From the NCBI RefSeq assembly GCF_000424285.1, contig NZ_KE384159.1, forward strand, positions 31,183 to 95,182: a stretch of DNA of 64,000 bases. The letters are read 5' to 3'. Under the pieces are notes generated by a model that saw nothing but the letters and a program-made list of their open reading frames with translations, searched no databases and was not told where the DNA came from. Positions within the stretch are counted from its first letter, which is position 1; every line of letters starts with the position of its first letter. This document shows, piece by piece, positions 1 to 7,665 of the stretch. The translations under genes and the position numbers were made by a program. This stretch comes from Butyrivibrio sp. MB2005. Its GTDB lineage: Bacteria; Bacillota; Clostridia; Lachnospirales; Lachnospiraceae.

Positions 1-865
1 TCATGGCACATGAAGCGAGTCTTCCCATTTCCTTGTTGTAAAACTGGTTGATAGCCTTGATGGTTCCGCCCTTTATGACAAAGGGGCTCTCGCCAAAGTT
101 GTTTACTACGGCAGCTATGTTATCTGTTCCGGGATCTATTGCCATTATATGGATGCCTGAAATATCCGCCATATCTGCAAGATCCTTCAGTATTTCCTTA
201 TCATCAGCAGGAGCCATGCCCCTTGTTTCCACATCCATAACGACATCTATCACAAAGTCCTTCCCATGTGGCTTTATGCGCACTTCCTTAAGCTTTCCGC
301 AAGGGAAGTCTTCACCAAGTCTTAGCATATCGTTTGTTCCGGGGAATCTGATAAGAGAGTCATCCTTTATCCTGCATATCTGGTTTGTGAGTATGGCTGT
401 CTTGTACTTTCCCTCACCTACATACCTGGGCATGCGGGGACGTCCTGTAAAAGCAGACGGAGTCTTTGCATATGCCTTCACTGCCTCAAAAAATGACTTG
501 TAATCCCTAAGCAGGAGCTTCAGTATCTGCTGGTTTGCCTGTGATGGAAGCCCGTAGTATGCCTTATCTTTTGTGGTCTTTAAAAGATAGTCGAGGGCAT
601 TGTAAGAAAGCCAGAAACCTTTTACCTGATATTTTGTACCATCGAGGGTGTCATTCACAAGCCTGAATACCTGCATCTGATTGGGATACAGGGGTCTGTA
701 GGATGCCATGGCTTCCACGGCTGAAGAATACTGACGGATTATGAAATTAGCCCTGTTGTACAGAATGGCGCAGGCTCTGCAGATATCGCTGCAGTAACCA
801 TATAGTCTGTTGTTTTTACTGATTCTGAACTGCCTTGTTCTGTACACGGTTGTAATTCCATTCAC
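1..865 (-). CDS. tnpB: TnpB RNA-guided nuclease, partial (IS605 OrfB)
   Basis: This is the N-terminal two thirds of a TnpB protein; the frame runs open through position 1. The start is taken as GTG at 863-865, preceded by AAGG and by a good promoter. The N-terminus reads VYRTRQFRISKNNRLY, typical of one TnpB subgroup, followed by a helical segment and the strand MAIDPGTDNIAAVVNN, which contains the first RuvC aspartate (AIDPG). The remaining RuvC carboxylates and the zinc finger would lie outside the window. TnpB is a guide-RNA-directed DNA nuclease that helps transposon retention. No frameshift is seen in the visible part, so it may still be expressed although its tnpA partner is deleted. 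Confidence 0.85.
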   Translation of the reverse strand, partial: MNGITTVYRTRQFRISKNNRLYGYCSDICRACAILYNRANFIIRQYSSAVEAMASYRPLYPNQMQVFRLVNDTLDGTKYQVKGFWLSYNALDYLLKTTKDKAYYGLPSQANQQILKLLLRDYKSFFEAVKAYAKTPSAFTGRPRMPRYVGEGKYKTAILTNQICRIKDDSLIRFPGTNDMLRLGEDFPCGKLKEVRIKPHGKDFVIDVVMDVETRGMAPADDKEILKDLADMADISGIHIMAIDPGTDNIAAVVNNFGESPFVIKGGTIKAINQFYNKEMGRLASCAM

Positions 866-882
866 CAAGCCTTATACTCTGT

Positions 883-911
883 ATTATAGCATATTTATAG
901 CAAATATGCAA
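883..911 (-). promoter_or_regulatory. Promoter of the left tnpB
   Basis: On the minus strand TTGCAT (906-911) and TATAAT (883-888) are separated by 17 bases. The predicted transcription start near 876 lies about ten bases before the GTG start of tnpB. Confidence 0.6.
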
Positions 912-941
912 ACATTTGTTTGTGTTAGATTTGGAGGTTTC

Positions 942-1283
942 ATAGACAGTTACAAGAGGAACAGGCACTCAGTCTACCTGCTCTCAGCTGAAACAGACAG
1001 AGATCACATGCACCTTCTGATCTCAATGACTCCAGATGTGGCACCGGTAAAGCTGATCAACACGTTAAAGACCGGGCTTTCACGAGAGGTTCACTTAAGA
1101 TACAAAGAGCATATCGAAAAGTACCTATGGGGTGATTCACCATTCTGGAGTGCCAGCTATTTCTGCGCTACTACCGGTTCCGTATCCATGGAAACCGTCA
1201 AAAAATACATAGAAGAACAGCGCACTGATGACCATCGAAGAAAATATGAGAAATCTGGAAAATATGTTAAAGCAAAGCGTTGA
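942..1283 (+). pseudogene. tnpA: TnpA Y1 transposase with internal deletion
   Basis: The product resembles IS200-type HUH/Y1 transposases: it has the typical N-terminal YKRNRHSVYLL, the HUH metal-binding motif HMH and the catalytic tyrosine context VKKYIEEQ. From family knowledge about 40 residues should separate HSVYLL from the strand before HMH (the segment containing the conserved TKYR-like motif). Here the two are directly joined without a frameshift, so that segment has been deleted. There is also no normal start: GGAGGT at 933-938 is followed by an ATA codon (942-944) where ATG would be expected. I infer an inactive, internally deleted transposase. Upstream in-frame starts exist but would add an unrelated leader peptide. 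Confidence 0.75.
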
Positions 1284-1299
1284 AGACGGGCGATTCATC

Positions 1300-1318
1300 C
1301 CCGACCGACATCGTCGGG
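1300..1318. repeat. Hairpin at the tnpA-side end of the left IS
   Basis: CCCGAC and GTCGGG form a 6-bp stem with a 7-base loop, followed by AGGGGTTTTC. It sits just after the tnpA stop, where IS605 elements carry the folded left end recognised by TnpA. It could also act as a terminator for the rightward transcript. Confidence 0.5.
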
Positions 1319-1346
1319 AGGGGTTTTCTCGCTAATTATTCATAAT

Positions 1347-1895
1347 TCAACTAACATAAGTATTTCCTTGCTGGCTATGCAATAATTCTTTTGCCCTCTT
1401 TAATACAGGGACCTCCCTGTTTGCTACAAGTCTTCCCAAGCTGGTGCATCTGCACTTTTCATATTCAGCTAAAGCTTCTTCATACTTTAGTTTCAATGTT
1501 GAAAGATGAAAATCCTCTATTTCATCTTTTGTTAAATGCTTATCGCCAAAAGCCACTATTTTACATAGAAAATAGTTATTTATATTGTGCCTGTGGATCA
1601 GATTGTAGTAATCACTGACAACCCCAATTTTGCACATCACCTCGACATCGACGCCTAATTCTTCCTTAAGTTCGCGTCTGATTGCGGTGTCCAAATCTTC
1701 TCCTGCTTCTACCCCTCCTCCGGCAGTTTCTATAAGTGTAGCTTTTCCGAAATCATCATCTCTGTTTGCTCTGACAAAATAGAAATTATCTTCATCATCC
1801 ACTACTATTGCCCTTGCGATCATCCTGTCATGATCAATAGTCGTAAGCGGCCACTCATTATCTTCCAAATTAAGCAATAATTCTTCCTGATCCAT
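1347..1895 (-). CDS. NUDIX hydrolase
   Basis: A 182-residue protein with a full Nudix box at about residues 60-82 (GGGVEAGE, then RRELKEELGV), fitting the GX5EX7REUXEEXGU consensus. NUDIX enzymes hydrolyse nucleoside diphosphates linked to another group, using metal bound by the REXXEE glutamates; the substrate cannot be read from the sequence. The start is an ATG with GGGAGGAG upstream. The last codons come close to the end of the IS at 1335. It looks intact and is transcribed left as a single gene, with the GNAT terminator hairpin (1938-1959) immediately upstream, so it should have its own promoter in the short gap. Confidence 0.9.
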   Translation of the reverse strand: MDQEELLLNLEDNEWPLTTIDHDRMIARAIVVDDEDNFYFVRANRDDDFGKATLIETAGGGVEAGEDLDTAIRRELKEELGVDVEVMCKIGVVSDYYNLIHRHNINNYFLCKIVAFGDKHLTKDEIEDFHLSTLKLKYEEALAEYEKCRCTSLGRLVANREVPVLKRAKELLHSQQGNTYVS

Positions 1896-1937
1896 TTTTG
1901 AAAAAAACTCCTCCCTTGATGGCTTTTTACAAAACTA

Positions 1938-1959
1938 CAGTCCTGTTAGAACAGGACTG
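1938..1959 (-). terminator. Terminator downstream of the GNAT pair
   Basis: A perfect 10-bp inverted repeat CAGTCCTGTT/AACAGGACTG with a tiny loop, followed on the minus strand by TAGTTTTGT. It lies directly after the stop of the acetyltransferase gene that ends at 1968. Confidence 0.7.
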
Positions 1960-1967
1960 AAAATTTC

Positions 1968-2462
1968 TCAAATCGCTTTTTCCATAAGATCAAAACGGCC
2001 CTTTCGCCAGTCAGCGAATCCCCTGGGTTCATATCCGTTATGGCGATATAGCTTCTGGGCAAATGGGTTCTCTGTAAAGGTATCCAGTCTTACTGACTTA
2101 TAGCCCATGTCTTTTATCTGCTCTTCTATGTGCCTAAGGACAGCTTTTCCAATTCCCTTGTTCTGCATTTTCGGAGAGACGCAGAATCTATGGAGGATAT
2201 ATGCTGAATCCGCATCAAATTTCCATGTGGCATTACCATACTGTTCATCGCACTCGCCGCTTATAACATAAAAAGCAACGAGCTCATCTTGCTCGTAAAC
2301 CACATATAAAGTTTCATTCTTTATGTCTTCTTCAAAATCACTTCTTGCAGGATATACATCATCCCACGGATAAATTCCATGCTTTTCCATTTCGGCTATT
2401 GCATCCTTTATCAATGAGCAGATTGAATCTAGATCCTGCAATGTTCCCGGTCTGTAATTCAT
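1968..2462 (-). CDS. GNAT family N-acetyltransferase
   Basis: About 164 residues with the GNAT fold: a long N-terminal helix pair, then the acetyl-CoA loop in ILHRFCVSPKMQNKGIGKAVL (Q/RxxGxG/A-type pyrophosphate loop, here QNKGIG) and a C-terminal NPFAQKLYRHNGYE motif. It would transfer an acetyl group from acetyl-CoA to an amine; the substrate is unknown. The ATG at 2462 is chosen because AAAGGGGAAATT precedes it, and it overlaps the TGA of the upstream GNAT gene as ATGA, which implies translational coupling of the two acetyltransferases. A strong terminator follows at 1938-1959. Confidence 0.88.
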   Translation of the reverse strand: MNYRPGTLQDLDSICSLIKDAIAEMEKHGIYPWDDVYPARSDFEEDIKNETLYVVYEQDELVAFYVISGECDEQYGNATWKFDADSAYILHRFCVSPKMQNKGIGKAVLRHIEEQIKDMGYKSVRLDTFTENPFAQKLYRHNGYEPRGFADWRKGRFDLMEKAI

Positions 2463-2920
2463 TGTAATTTCCCCTTTACCAAAACCATACATTCTCCCGA
2501 ATCTTCGAAACCACATTTCTTATAGAGTGGTCTCCCCGCTTCTGTTGCATCAAGGCTGATTTCTGTTGCTCCATTGTTCCAGGCATCATCGATGAGCATG
2601 TTAACCATTTTCATTCCTATGCCCTGCCCCCGATACTCATTTCTAGTATATACATTCATTAGGTGAGCCCGCTTGCCTGTGGGATGTTCACAGGTCGGCA
2701 TTACGCTAAAATAACACATTGATGCGCAGCCTACGACACTTCCTCCATCCATAGCAAGAACAGTAGTCTGATCTCCCTCAAGAAAATATCTCCTGCTGTT
2801 TTCTACAAAGCTTTCAGAATACTGATGATCAGCTTCGAGACAAAATACTTCTTTTAGCATCTCCAGTCTGCTGCTCATCATCAGTTCTATATCATTTTTA
2901 TCAGCAATCCTTATTTCCAT
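2459..2920 (-). CDS. GNAT family N-acetyltransferase
   Basis: About 153 residues starting MEIRIADKNDIELM, with the GNAT acetyl-CoA binding loop RGQGIGMKMV and the C-terminal segment GRPLYKKCGFE. A strong GGAGGGGG ribosome-binding site precedes the ATG at 2920; an earlier in-frame ATG would overlap that site. It is the first gene of a coupled GNAT pair, overlapping the second by four bases. Its upstream neighbour is a small membrane protein ending at 2962. Substrate unknown. Confidence 0.88.
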   Translation of the reverse strand: MEIRIADKNDIELMMSSRLEMLKEVFCLEADHQYSESFVENSRRYFLEGDQTTVLAMDGGSVVGCASMCYFSVMPTCEHPTGKRAHLMNVYTRNEYRGQGIGMKMVNMLIDDAWNNGATEISLDATEAGRPLYKKCGFEDSGECMVLVKGKLQ

Positions 2921-2961
2921 AACTCCACCCCCTCCTTTTTCATACTCCTTCAATGCCACTA

Positions 2962-3465
2962 TCATCTCTTGCCTTTTGATTTAATAACTGCAGCTTTTTC
3001 CTGCAAAAAAGAGATGAGTTCCGGTGAACAGTTCTGTTTTTGAACAACCAGTATTTTTGAGGATGAAAGCTTCAGGAAAAAGTAATTCCTGTCTTCGGTA
3101 ATGCCGCGGAGTGCGTCATAGCGAATCATATTTTTTATAAGCGCGGTCTCCATCTGAAATTCATCGTTAAAGAAAGTATAGTGAATATGCATATTACCCT
3201 GAGTCTTATTTTTTTCAAACACCATCTTGGTACTCATCTCAGTGGCAATAAATAGTGCGAGCAATAACAGGAATGGAGAAGTAACCCATGTAAAAATGGC
3301 TCCCTTATCTCCCCTCATGAGATCCTGAACGCTAATGATAGTGGGGATTCCTACAAATATCAGCAGAAAAAAGAGCCAGTTACTCTTAAGAAGAGCGAGC
3401 ATTCTGGCCCTGTTTACTTTTTTCAAAGCTTGAAGTGAGCATAATAAATCAGTTTCTAACGGCAT
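2962..3465 (-). CDS. YcxB-like two-transmembrane protein
   Basis: A 167-residue protein with two hydrophobic segments (about residues 28-46 and 62-76) and a soluble C-terminal half resembling the YcxB-like domain: strands around HIHYTFFNDEFQMET, then a phenylalanine-rich strand and LVVQKQNCSPE. YcxB-type domains are of unknown function at the inner membrane. GGAGG eight bases before the ATG at 3465 favours that start over the ATG two codons earlier. It may be cotranscribed with the two GNAT genes downstream (42-base gap). Confidence 0.6.
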   Translation of the reverse strand: MPLETDLLCSLQALKKVNRARMLALLKSNWLFFLLIFVGIPTIISVQDLMRGDKGAIFTWVTSPFLLLLALFIATEMSTKMVFEKNKTQGNMHIHYTFFNDEFQMETALIKNMIRYDALRGITEDRNYFFLKLSSSKILVVQKQNCSPELISFLQEKAAVIKSKGKR

Positions 3466-3507
3466 TTCCATTTCCTCCCAAACAAAGTCTCTATATGATA
3501 ATAAAAC

Positions 3508-4254
3508 TCATTTGGTTACTAATGTCAAAAACTTCTTATCATTCATCTGTTCATTAGTTATATATTCTCCATCGTGAAACAATGCATAAGTGGTGATTGG
3601 AGTCGGCGCATTCTGAGCCTCCTGCCTGCTGCCTATTTTGATCGCTTTGAATGGTATTCCGTTTTCCCCGGCAGTCTCCTCTACTACAGGCACATACTTG
3701 GCATTAAAGGGACACTGATTTGTGTAGTATAAAACATAGCCTTTTTCGTCGATATGTGGGTGCTTCGCGCATCCCTTGAAGGTCGGTGTTTCTGCGCCGT
3801 CCTCGAACGGCAGATACCAAAGTTGTATGCCGTTGTCGGATTCATCAGCCACTGTGAAGCCTTTTGCAGTGAGGAATTTAGGGTCTGAGAGGAATGGTTT
3901 CTTCTTGGCTGCTGCCAGTATGCAAAGTCCCTTTTTTCCCTTCTCTTTGCTATCTCTGATGCACTCGTTAAGAAGGTCCGTGGAATAGCCATGTCCCTTC
4001 AAGGAACCTGATACCCACAGACAGTCGATATACATATAGCCTGGGGCATCAATTGGATTCCAGGCATACTCAGCAGGAATATATTCAATAAAGCATTTAC
4101 CGCGCTCTACGCTCTTTAAGAAAATGAGGCCTTCATCGAATCTATCTGCAAGCCATGCTTTCTTTGATGATACCTGAACGTCTTTATTATTGGATATTGC
4201 GCAGCAGATGTGTTCATTTTCAAGATTATCTTTTGTAACCTGTATGTACTCCAT
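3508..4254 (-). CDS. YoaP-like GNAT/thioredoxin-like protein
   Basis: A 248-residue two-part protein. The first half is a GNAT domain with the acetyl-CoA loop in CLWVSGSLKGHGYSTDLL. The second half is the YoaP-type C-terminal domain, with the strands VLYYTNQCPFN and FKAIKIGSRQEAQNAP ending in TYALFHDGEYITNEQ, which resembles a thioredoxin-like fold. Length and domain order match Bacillus YoaP-type acetyltransferases of unknown substrate. GGAGAATTCAAT before the ATG supports the start. A copy of the short 3'-end repeat lies just upstream (4278-4304), so the gene directly follows a recombination-scarred region. Confidence 0.8.
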   Translation of the reverse strand: MEYIQVTKDNLENEHICCAISNNKDVQVSSKKAWLADRFDEGLIFLKSVERGKCFIEYIPAEYAWNPIDAPGYMYIDCLWVSGSLKGHGYSTDLLNECIRDSKEKGKKGLCILAAAKKKPFLSDPKFLTAKGFTVADESDNGIQLWYLPFEDGAETPTFKGCAKHPHIDEKGYVLYYTNQCPFNAKYVPVVEETAGENGIPFKAIKIGSRQEAQNAPTPITTYALFHDGEYITNEQMNDKKFLTLVTK

Positions 4255-4277
4255 ATTGAATTCTCCTTCTAAAATAG

Positions 4278-4304
4278 ACTATTAACCCCGTCCCCCTGGT
4301 CCAT
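4278..4304 (-). repeat. 3'-end repeat, copy 1
   Basis: On the plus strand the core reads TTAACCCCGTCCCC followed by CTGGTCCAT. The same element with small changes recurs at 6118-6146, 7061-7081, 10777-10805 and 35149-35179, always in this orientation. Here it supplies the last codons and stop of a VOC/glyoxalase remnant. Confidence 0.65.
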
Positions 4305-4395
4305 CCTTTTCCTCAAATGTTTTATTCCAGGATCCGATTTCAATGAGGTTACCCTCAGGATCTGCGATGTAGCAGGTTCTCTGGCCCCATATACT
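4282..4395 (-). pseudogene. VOC/glyoxalase C-terminal remnant
   Basis: On the minus strand, in a different frame from the overlapping isochorismatase gene, the reading RTCYIADPEGNLIEIGSWN is the hallmark C-terminal end of small glyoxalase/bleomycin-resistance (VOC) proteins, including the metal-binding Glu in LIEIGSW. Everything before it is missing. The remnant directly abuts the 3' end of the isochorismatase gene, whose last codons are read out of frame into it, and ends in the short repeat. I infer a deletion that fused the two genes. Confidence 0.7.
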
Positions 4396-4873
4396 CATCA
4401 AGCTCTTTTACCTCGCACCCCTTGCTGGCATAGTATGCGTACATCTCATCCAGTTTCTTAAGATCATAGCTTGTAACGCAATCGGATATTACATGAACCC
4501 TGTATCCCGATTTGGTCATATTAAAGACTGTCGATTTTACACAGCCAGTAGCGTCAGCACCTGCAACATAGAACTCTGCGATCCCGTTGTTATTGATGAA
4601 TCCTGAAAACTCTTCGGATGTCAGTGCATTCGATTTTGACTTGGTAAAAATATTGTCCGATACAATCTTCATTTCAGGAACAAGTTCCTCGCCTTTTGTC
4701 CCGGGTTTAAAGGTTCTGGTTCCTGCCGACAGGTTGTTATGCTTGATGTAAACTACGTGCATATCTTCTGCCGTTGCCCAATCGATAGCTTTGTTTATAC
4801 CATCAACGATTTTCTTATAATTCTTAGTGATGTCATTTTGAATGTCGATTACGACCAGTGCTTTGTTTTCCAT
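4355..4873 (-). CDS. Isochorismatase-family cysteine hydrolase
   Basis: About 172 residues with the cysteine hydrolase triad: Asp10 in VVIDIQND, a lysine in FTKSKSNA (about 78) and Cys111 in GADATGCVKST. The family hydrolyses amides or related bonds (nicotinamidase, isochorismatase and others); the exact substrate is open. The start at 4873 lies inside the 3' end of the WYL regulator gene, so the two overlap by about 40 bases and are likely cotranscribed. The natural C-terminus probably ended near ELDEYM; the last dozen residues are read from a VOC remnant in another frame and are not family sequence. Confidence 0.85.
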   Translation of the reverse strand: MENKALVVIDIQNDITKNYKKIVDGINKAIDWATAEDMHVVYIKHNNLSAGTRTFKPGTKGEELVPEMKIVSDNIFTKSKSNALTSEEFSGFINNNGIAEFYVAGADATGCVKSTVFNMTKSGYRVHVISDCVTSYDLKKLDEMYAYYASKGCEVKELDEYMGPENLLHRRS

Positions 4874-5792
4874 GTTTTTTCTCCACCTCTTCATATTTGT
4901 GTGCAATGTCACTGGTGATCTCATAAAGCTTCTCTCTGACAGACTGAGGCTCAAGGACTGTAACCTTATCTCTGCATGAAAGGATCCATGCTATCAGGCC
5001 TTCATCATCCGAATACTCATGCTCGAAAAGCAGTGTCCCATCAGGCTGTTCCTTGAAAGAAGTAGTGCCATACTCTTCCACAAGGTGCCATTTCATGGAT
5101 GGGTCAAAAATAGCCTTAACCCTACCCTTCTCCGGGAAAACCTCTTCATTCGAAATGGATGGTGCAGGTATCTCGCTTCTTTTTTCAAAGTCGGTTCCAA
5201 GGACAATTTCATCCATTCGGTTAAGCTTGAACAGCCTGAAATCCTTCCTCAAAAGGCAATATCCATACACATACCAGCTGGCCCATTTGAAGATGAGATA
5301 ATAAGGTTCAATCTCTCTTTTTGAGTCCCCTTTTGGTGAAAAGTAGTTAAACTTCAGCCTTTTCCCTAGCTCAATGGCATCCTGGATAAGTGCAATTTTC
5401 GGGGAAAGCGTATCCTTATACCACGAGGAGAGATCGATAAGGATGGAGTCCCTTCCGCTGAGAAATTCAGAAGAACCCGCCTGGATTTTCTCCATGAGCT
5501 GCCCATAATATCCGCTGCCACTGACACTATCAAGGCTTCGAAGCCCGGCAAGAATCATCTGCATGTCTCTTGACGTAAGAATCGTCCTATCCATGCGATA
5601 CCCACTCATAATGCTGATTCCGCCTCCGACTCCCTGGGTAGTCTGAATAGGTATCCCTGCCTGGCTCAGAGTTTCAATGTCTCTGTTGATAGTTCTCCTG
5701 GACACTTCAAAATGCTCAGCCAGTTCCGGTGCAGTTGTTATTTCCTTTTGCAAAAGAATAGATAGTATTCCGATAAGTCTGTCTATCTTCAT
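4833..5792 (-). CDS. HTH-WYL transcriptional regulator
   Basis: A 319-residue regulator with an N-terminal winged helix-turn-helix of the HTH_11 type (LAEHFEVSRRTINRDIETL), a central WYL domain (EPYYLIFKWASWYVYGYC, then FRLFKLNRM) and a C-terminal WCX extension. WYL proteins are usually ligand- or nucleotide-responsive transcription factors. The gene overlaps the downstream isochorismatase hydrolase, suggesting that it controls it. GAAGGTGATC precedes the ATG. Confidence 0.9.
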   Translation of the reverse strand: MKIDRLIGILSILLQKEITTAPELAEHFEVSRRTINRDIETLSQAGIPIQTTQGVGGGISIMSGYRMDRTILTSRDMQMILAGLRSLDSVSGSGYYGQLMEKIQAGSSEFLSGRDSILIDLSSWYKDTLSPKIALIQDAIELGKRLKFNYFSPKGDSKREIEPYYLIFKWASWYVYGYCLLRKDFRLFKLNRMDEIVLGTDFEKRSEIPAPSISNEEVFPEKGRVKAIFDPSMKWHLVEEYGTTSFKEQPDGTLLFEHEYSDDEGLIAWILSCRDKVTVLEPQSVREKLYEITSDIAHKYEEVEKKHGKQSTGRNRHSK

Positions 5793-5884
5793 TTGATCAC
5801 CTTCTGAATTCAGCTTAACATGGCAAACACGTCATCTATATGTCATGTTTATATTTTACACTGATTTACACTGATTTGGACAAA

Positions 5885-5912
5885 AAACAACCCACAACCG
5901 CGTGGCTGTGGG
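5885..5912 (-). terminator. Rho-independent terminator
   Basis: On the minus strand CCCACAGCC and GGTTGTGGG pair around the loop ACGC, followed by TTGTTTTTTG. It ends transcription of the GNAT gene and small remnant upstream, before the WYL gene. Confidence 0.8.
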
Positions 5913-5925
5913 TCCCTGTCATCAA

Positions 5926-6099
5926 TCACACCGTCAAAGCACTTGTAGGCGTCACCTTCATAGACATTTCCATTGACCCTGATCCTGGCAATTCCATAGG
6001 TGGGTCGTCCGAGTTTGGATGATCTTCATCTAAGATAAGATGCTCCCCCACACACTTGGGAACGTCGGATATCACATGATAAAAATACTGTTCTTCCAC
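5926..6099 (-). pseudogene. Frameshifted small-protein remnant
   Basis: A GTG-initiated reading frame with a GGGAG site begins EEQYFYHVISDVPKCVGEH and reaches LILDEDHPN before losing coding character. In a second frame of the same stretch YGIARIRVNGNVYEGDAYKC follows without stops up to the terminator. The two pieces look like the start and end of one or two genes joined out of frame. The first piece is faintly reminiscent of DUF2441 proteins, but I would not assign it. No function is claimed. Confidence 0.4.
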
Positions 6100-6109
6100 T
6101 TTTTTCTCC

Positions 6110-6643
6110 CTATTTATGATCCACTAACTCAGTACCCCTGGACCATACGCTTTTATACACTTCTCGCTGTTCTCCCTGGTAGTCGCCAAGGCCTTCAAAA
6201 ATAACTTCAAAGCCGCACTTACCAAGTACATGCTTGGATGCCACATTTTCGCTAAGACAAATGCCATACACTTCTTTTGTATCCACGGTCCTCGCCATAA
6301 CCGGTAAAAATGCTGTCACAGCCTCAGTGGCATAGCCTTTTCCTGTCTGCTCCTTTGCGATATGGTATCCAATCTCCCATTTTCCATCATCGATCGGAAC
6401 CATCTGGACGTAGCCGATATTTTTGTTGTCCTCTTTTACAAACACAGGATATACAAGAGGTCCATCCGTTGCGCCATACTGTGACATCAAAAACTCAATT
6501 GTTTCTTTTGCATCATCTTCAGTCTCAAAAACCTCGTCCGGCACAAATCTTCTGTTATCCTCATCCAGTGAGTTTTTGTGGACATCATAGGCCATATCTA
6601 ATGTAAATTCTTTAATTTCTAATCTATCGGTTTCAATTCTCAT
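6110..6643 (-). CDS. GNAT N-acetyltransferase, RimJ/RimL type
   Basis: A 177-residue acetyltransferase starting RIETDRLEIKEFT, as in RimJ/RimL-like proteins. The acetyl-CoA site is in GYHIAKEQTGKGYATEAV, and the C-terminal ENVASKHVLGKCGFE is typical. Such enzymes acetylate protein N-termini or small amines. The last ten residues (after YKSVW) are encoded by a copy of the short repeat at 6118-6146 and are probably not native. GGAGGAAAG precedes the ATG. A terminator lies downstream at 5885-5912. Confidence 0.88.
   Translation of the reverse strand: MRIETDRLEIKEFTLDMAYDVHKNSLDEDNRRFVPDEVFETEDDAKETIEFLMSQYGATDGPLVYPVFVKEDNKNIGYVQMVPIDDGKWEIGYHIAKEQTGKGYATEAVTAFLPVMARTVDTKEVYGICLSENVASKHVLGKCGFEVIFEGLGDYQGEQREVYKSVWSRGTELVDHK
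6118..6146 (-). repeat. 3'-end repeat, copy 2
   Basis: Plus strand CCACTAACTCAGTACCCCTG then GACCAT. It overlaps the last codons of the acetyltransferase gene and provides its C-terminal tail and stop. Confidence 0.6.
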
Positions 6644-6679
6644 AACAATCTTTCCTCCATTACATACTCATAATCTTAT

Positions 6680-6946
6680 TTACGGAAAAATACTTCCATT
6701 CCCAAGCAATACTCTGATAATACCGATAACAAATAAATGGGCCGGATAGTAGATATAGAAGAACCACATGATAGGAGCTGTCAGTCTTCCTATCACATGC
6801 AAAAGCATGACCCACCATATTTCCTGGCATCCCGGATACAAAAGCCATGTCACATGATCTATGGTCATCGCAATAATAGCAATAAACTTTATCTGATTAG
6901 AGTTTAAACCAGTTGTCTCCCTGCCAATTTCGGCAATTGTTTTCAT
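6680..6946 (-). pseudogene. TraX-family membrane protein with in-frame internal deletion
   Basis: The N-terminal half (LNSNQIKFIAIIAMTIDHVTW and HVIGRLTAPIMWFF) matches the start of TraX-type acyltransferase membrane proteins. The C-terminal YYPAHLFVIGIIRVLL matches their end. A TraX protein is about 220-240 residues; here the two ends are joined in frame to 88 residues, so roughly 130-150 residues in the middle are gone. GGAGGAAGGA before the ATG is intact. It is either a non-functional deletion or an expressed mini-protein with two or three membrane segments. Confidence 0.7.
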
Positions 6947-6995
6947 TCCTTCCTCCTAAATAAGTGCATTTTATATTTTAAAAATATCACACAAC

Positions 6996-7038
6996 AAAAA
7001 CAGACCTTTTCCTACACGGATATCGATCTGTTTTTCAC
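6996..7038 (-). terminator. Hairpin terminator, family copy A
   Basis: AAAAACAGA and TCTGTTTTT pair over a loop containing CCGTGTAGGA (minus strand). It ends the GH39 transcript. A close relative with the same loop core is found at 16027-16070. Confidence 0.65.
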
Positions 7039-7060
7039 TATTATTTTTCAGATGAAATGA

Positions 7061-7081
7061 ACCACTAACCCCCTGGTCCAT
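7061..7081 (-). repeat. 3'-end repeat, copy 3 (short form)
   Basis: Plus strand ACCACTAACCCCCTGGTCCAT directly abuts the stop codon of the GH39 gene. Compared with the other copies it lacks about six bases in the C-rich centre. Confidence 0.6.
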
Positions 7082-7665
7082 TTAGTGGAACGAAACAACC
7101 TTGTCGTAGTCGTAGCCTCTGTCAGGTGTGAAATGCCTCTCAGTAAGTGTAAAGTAAACAACGCCATTTTTATTTACAGGTATGGAGATGTGTGCTTTTC
7201 CATCTTCGGAGCCGGCTACGCCACTAACCTTCACAACACTACTGGAGGTAAGTGGCCATGCTGCACTTTTTATAAGTTCAGTCTCTTCTTTTGTCGGATA
7301 AGCAGGCTCGCCAAGATCATGCCAGAGCTTAAGGGGATTGCAGCAGGTTTCATCCACAGTCTTGGTTATCAGTGTATAATCGTTTTCCTGATTGTTCTCA
7401 GCTTTAAGGTTAAATAAAATCTCTTTTATCTTATCTCCCTCATCTATATTCCAGAGAATTCCGGCATAGCCCTTGTCGCCCTTAACGATCACAGCATTAT
7501 CATCTCTATAGACACATTTCTGACTAAAGAGCTTAAGCTGCTTGAAAAAGTAGAAGGTCCAGAAGGTAGGCTTTGGAATATTTCCGGAAGCCACCATACC
7601 AAATCCGCCGTTGAATAGAGAGTTCTGAACACCCTGTTCCTCAAACACATCACCAAAAGTCCAGT
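7082..7665 (-). pseudogene. GH39 glycosidase, C-terminal part cut off by IS insertion
   Basis: The reading frame begins in the middle of a GH39 protein with WTFGDVFEEQGV and continues with GGFGMVASGNIPKPTFWTF, a conserved GH39 stretch, then the C-terminal beta domain up to DYDKVVSFH. It joins exactly to the N-terminal part at 9793-10742: removing the 2127-bp element at 7666-9792 restores AYS-YWTFGDV in frame. The hydrolase (beta-xylosidase type) is therefore inactivated by insertion. An internal ATG could still yield a fragment, but it would lack the catalytic barrel. Confidence 0.85.

Larger units (their letters stand above)
1..1335. mobile_element. IS200/IS605-type element, decayed, cut by window edge
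   Basis: A divergent pair of a leftward tnpB and a rightward tnpA-like gene is the classic IS605 arrangement. The tnpA-proximal end carries a GC-rich hairpin near 1300-1318 followed by a T-run, as expected for an IS605 left end. The tnpB-proximal end lies before position 1, so the outer boundary and guide region cannot be seen. The tnpA gene has lost an internal block, so self-mobilisation is unlikely although tnpB remains open as far as it can be followed. The right boundary is only approximate; it is placed before the 3' end of the NUDIX gene at 1347. Confidence 0.7.

Noticed and set aside
48-503. 151-codon rightward frame at the left edge
   Set aside because: It is the reverse-strand shadow of tnpB, which has clear TnpB motifs on the minus strand.
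5840-6022. 60-codon rightward frame
   Set aside because: It crosses a leftward terminator, has no ribosome-binding site and is antisense to better coding fragments.
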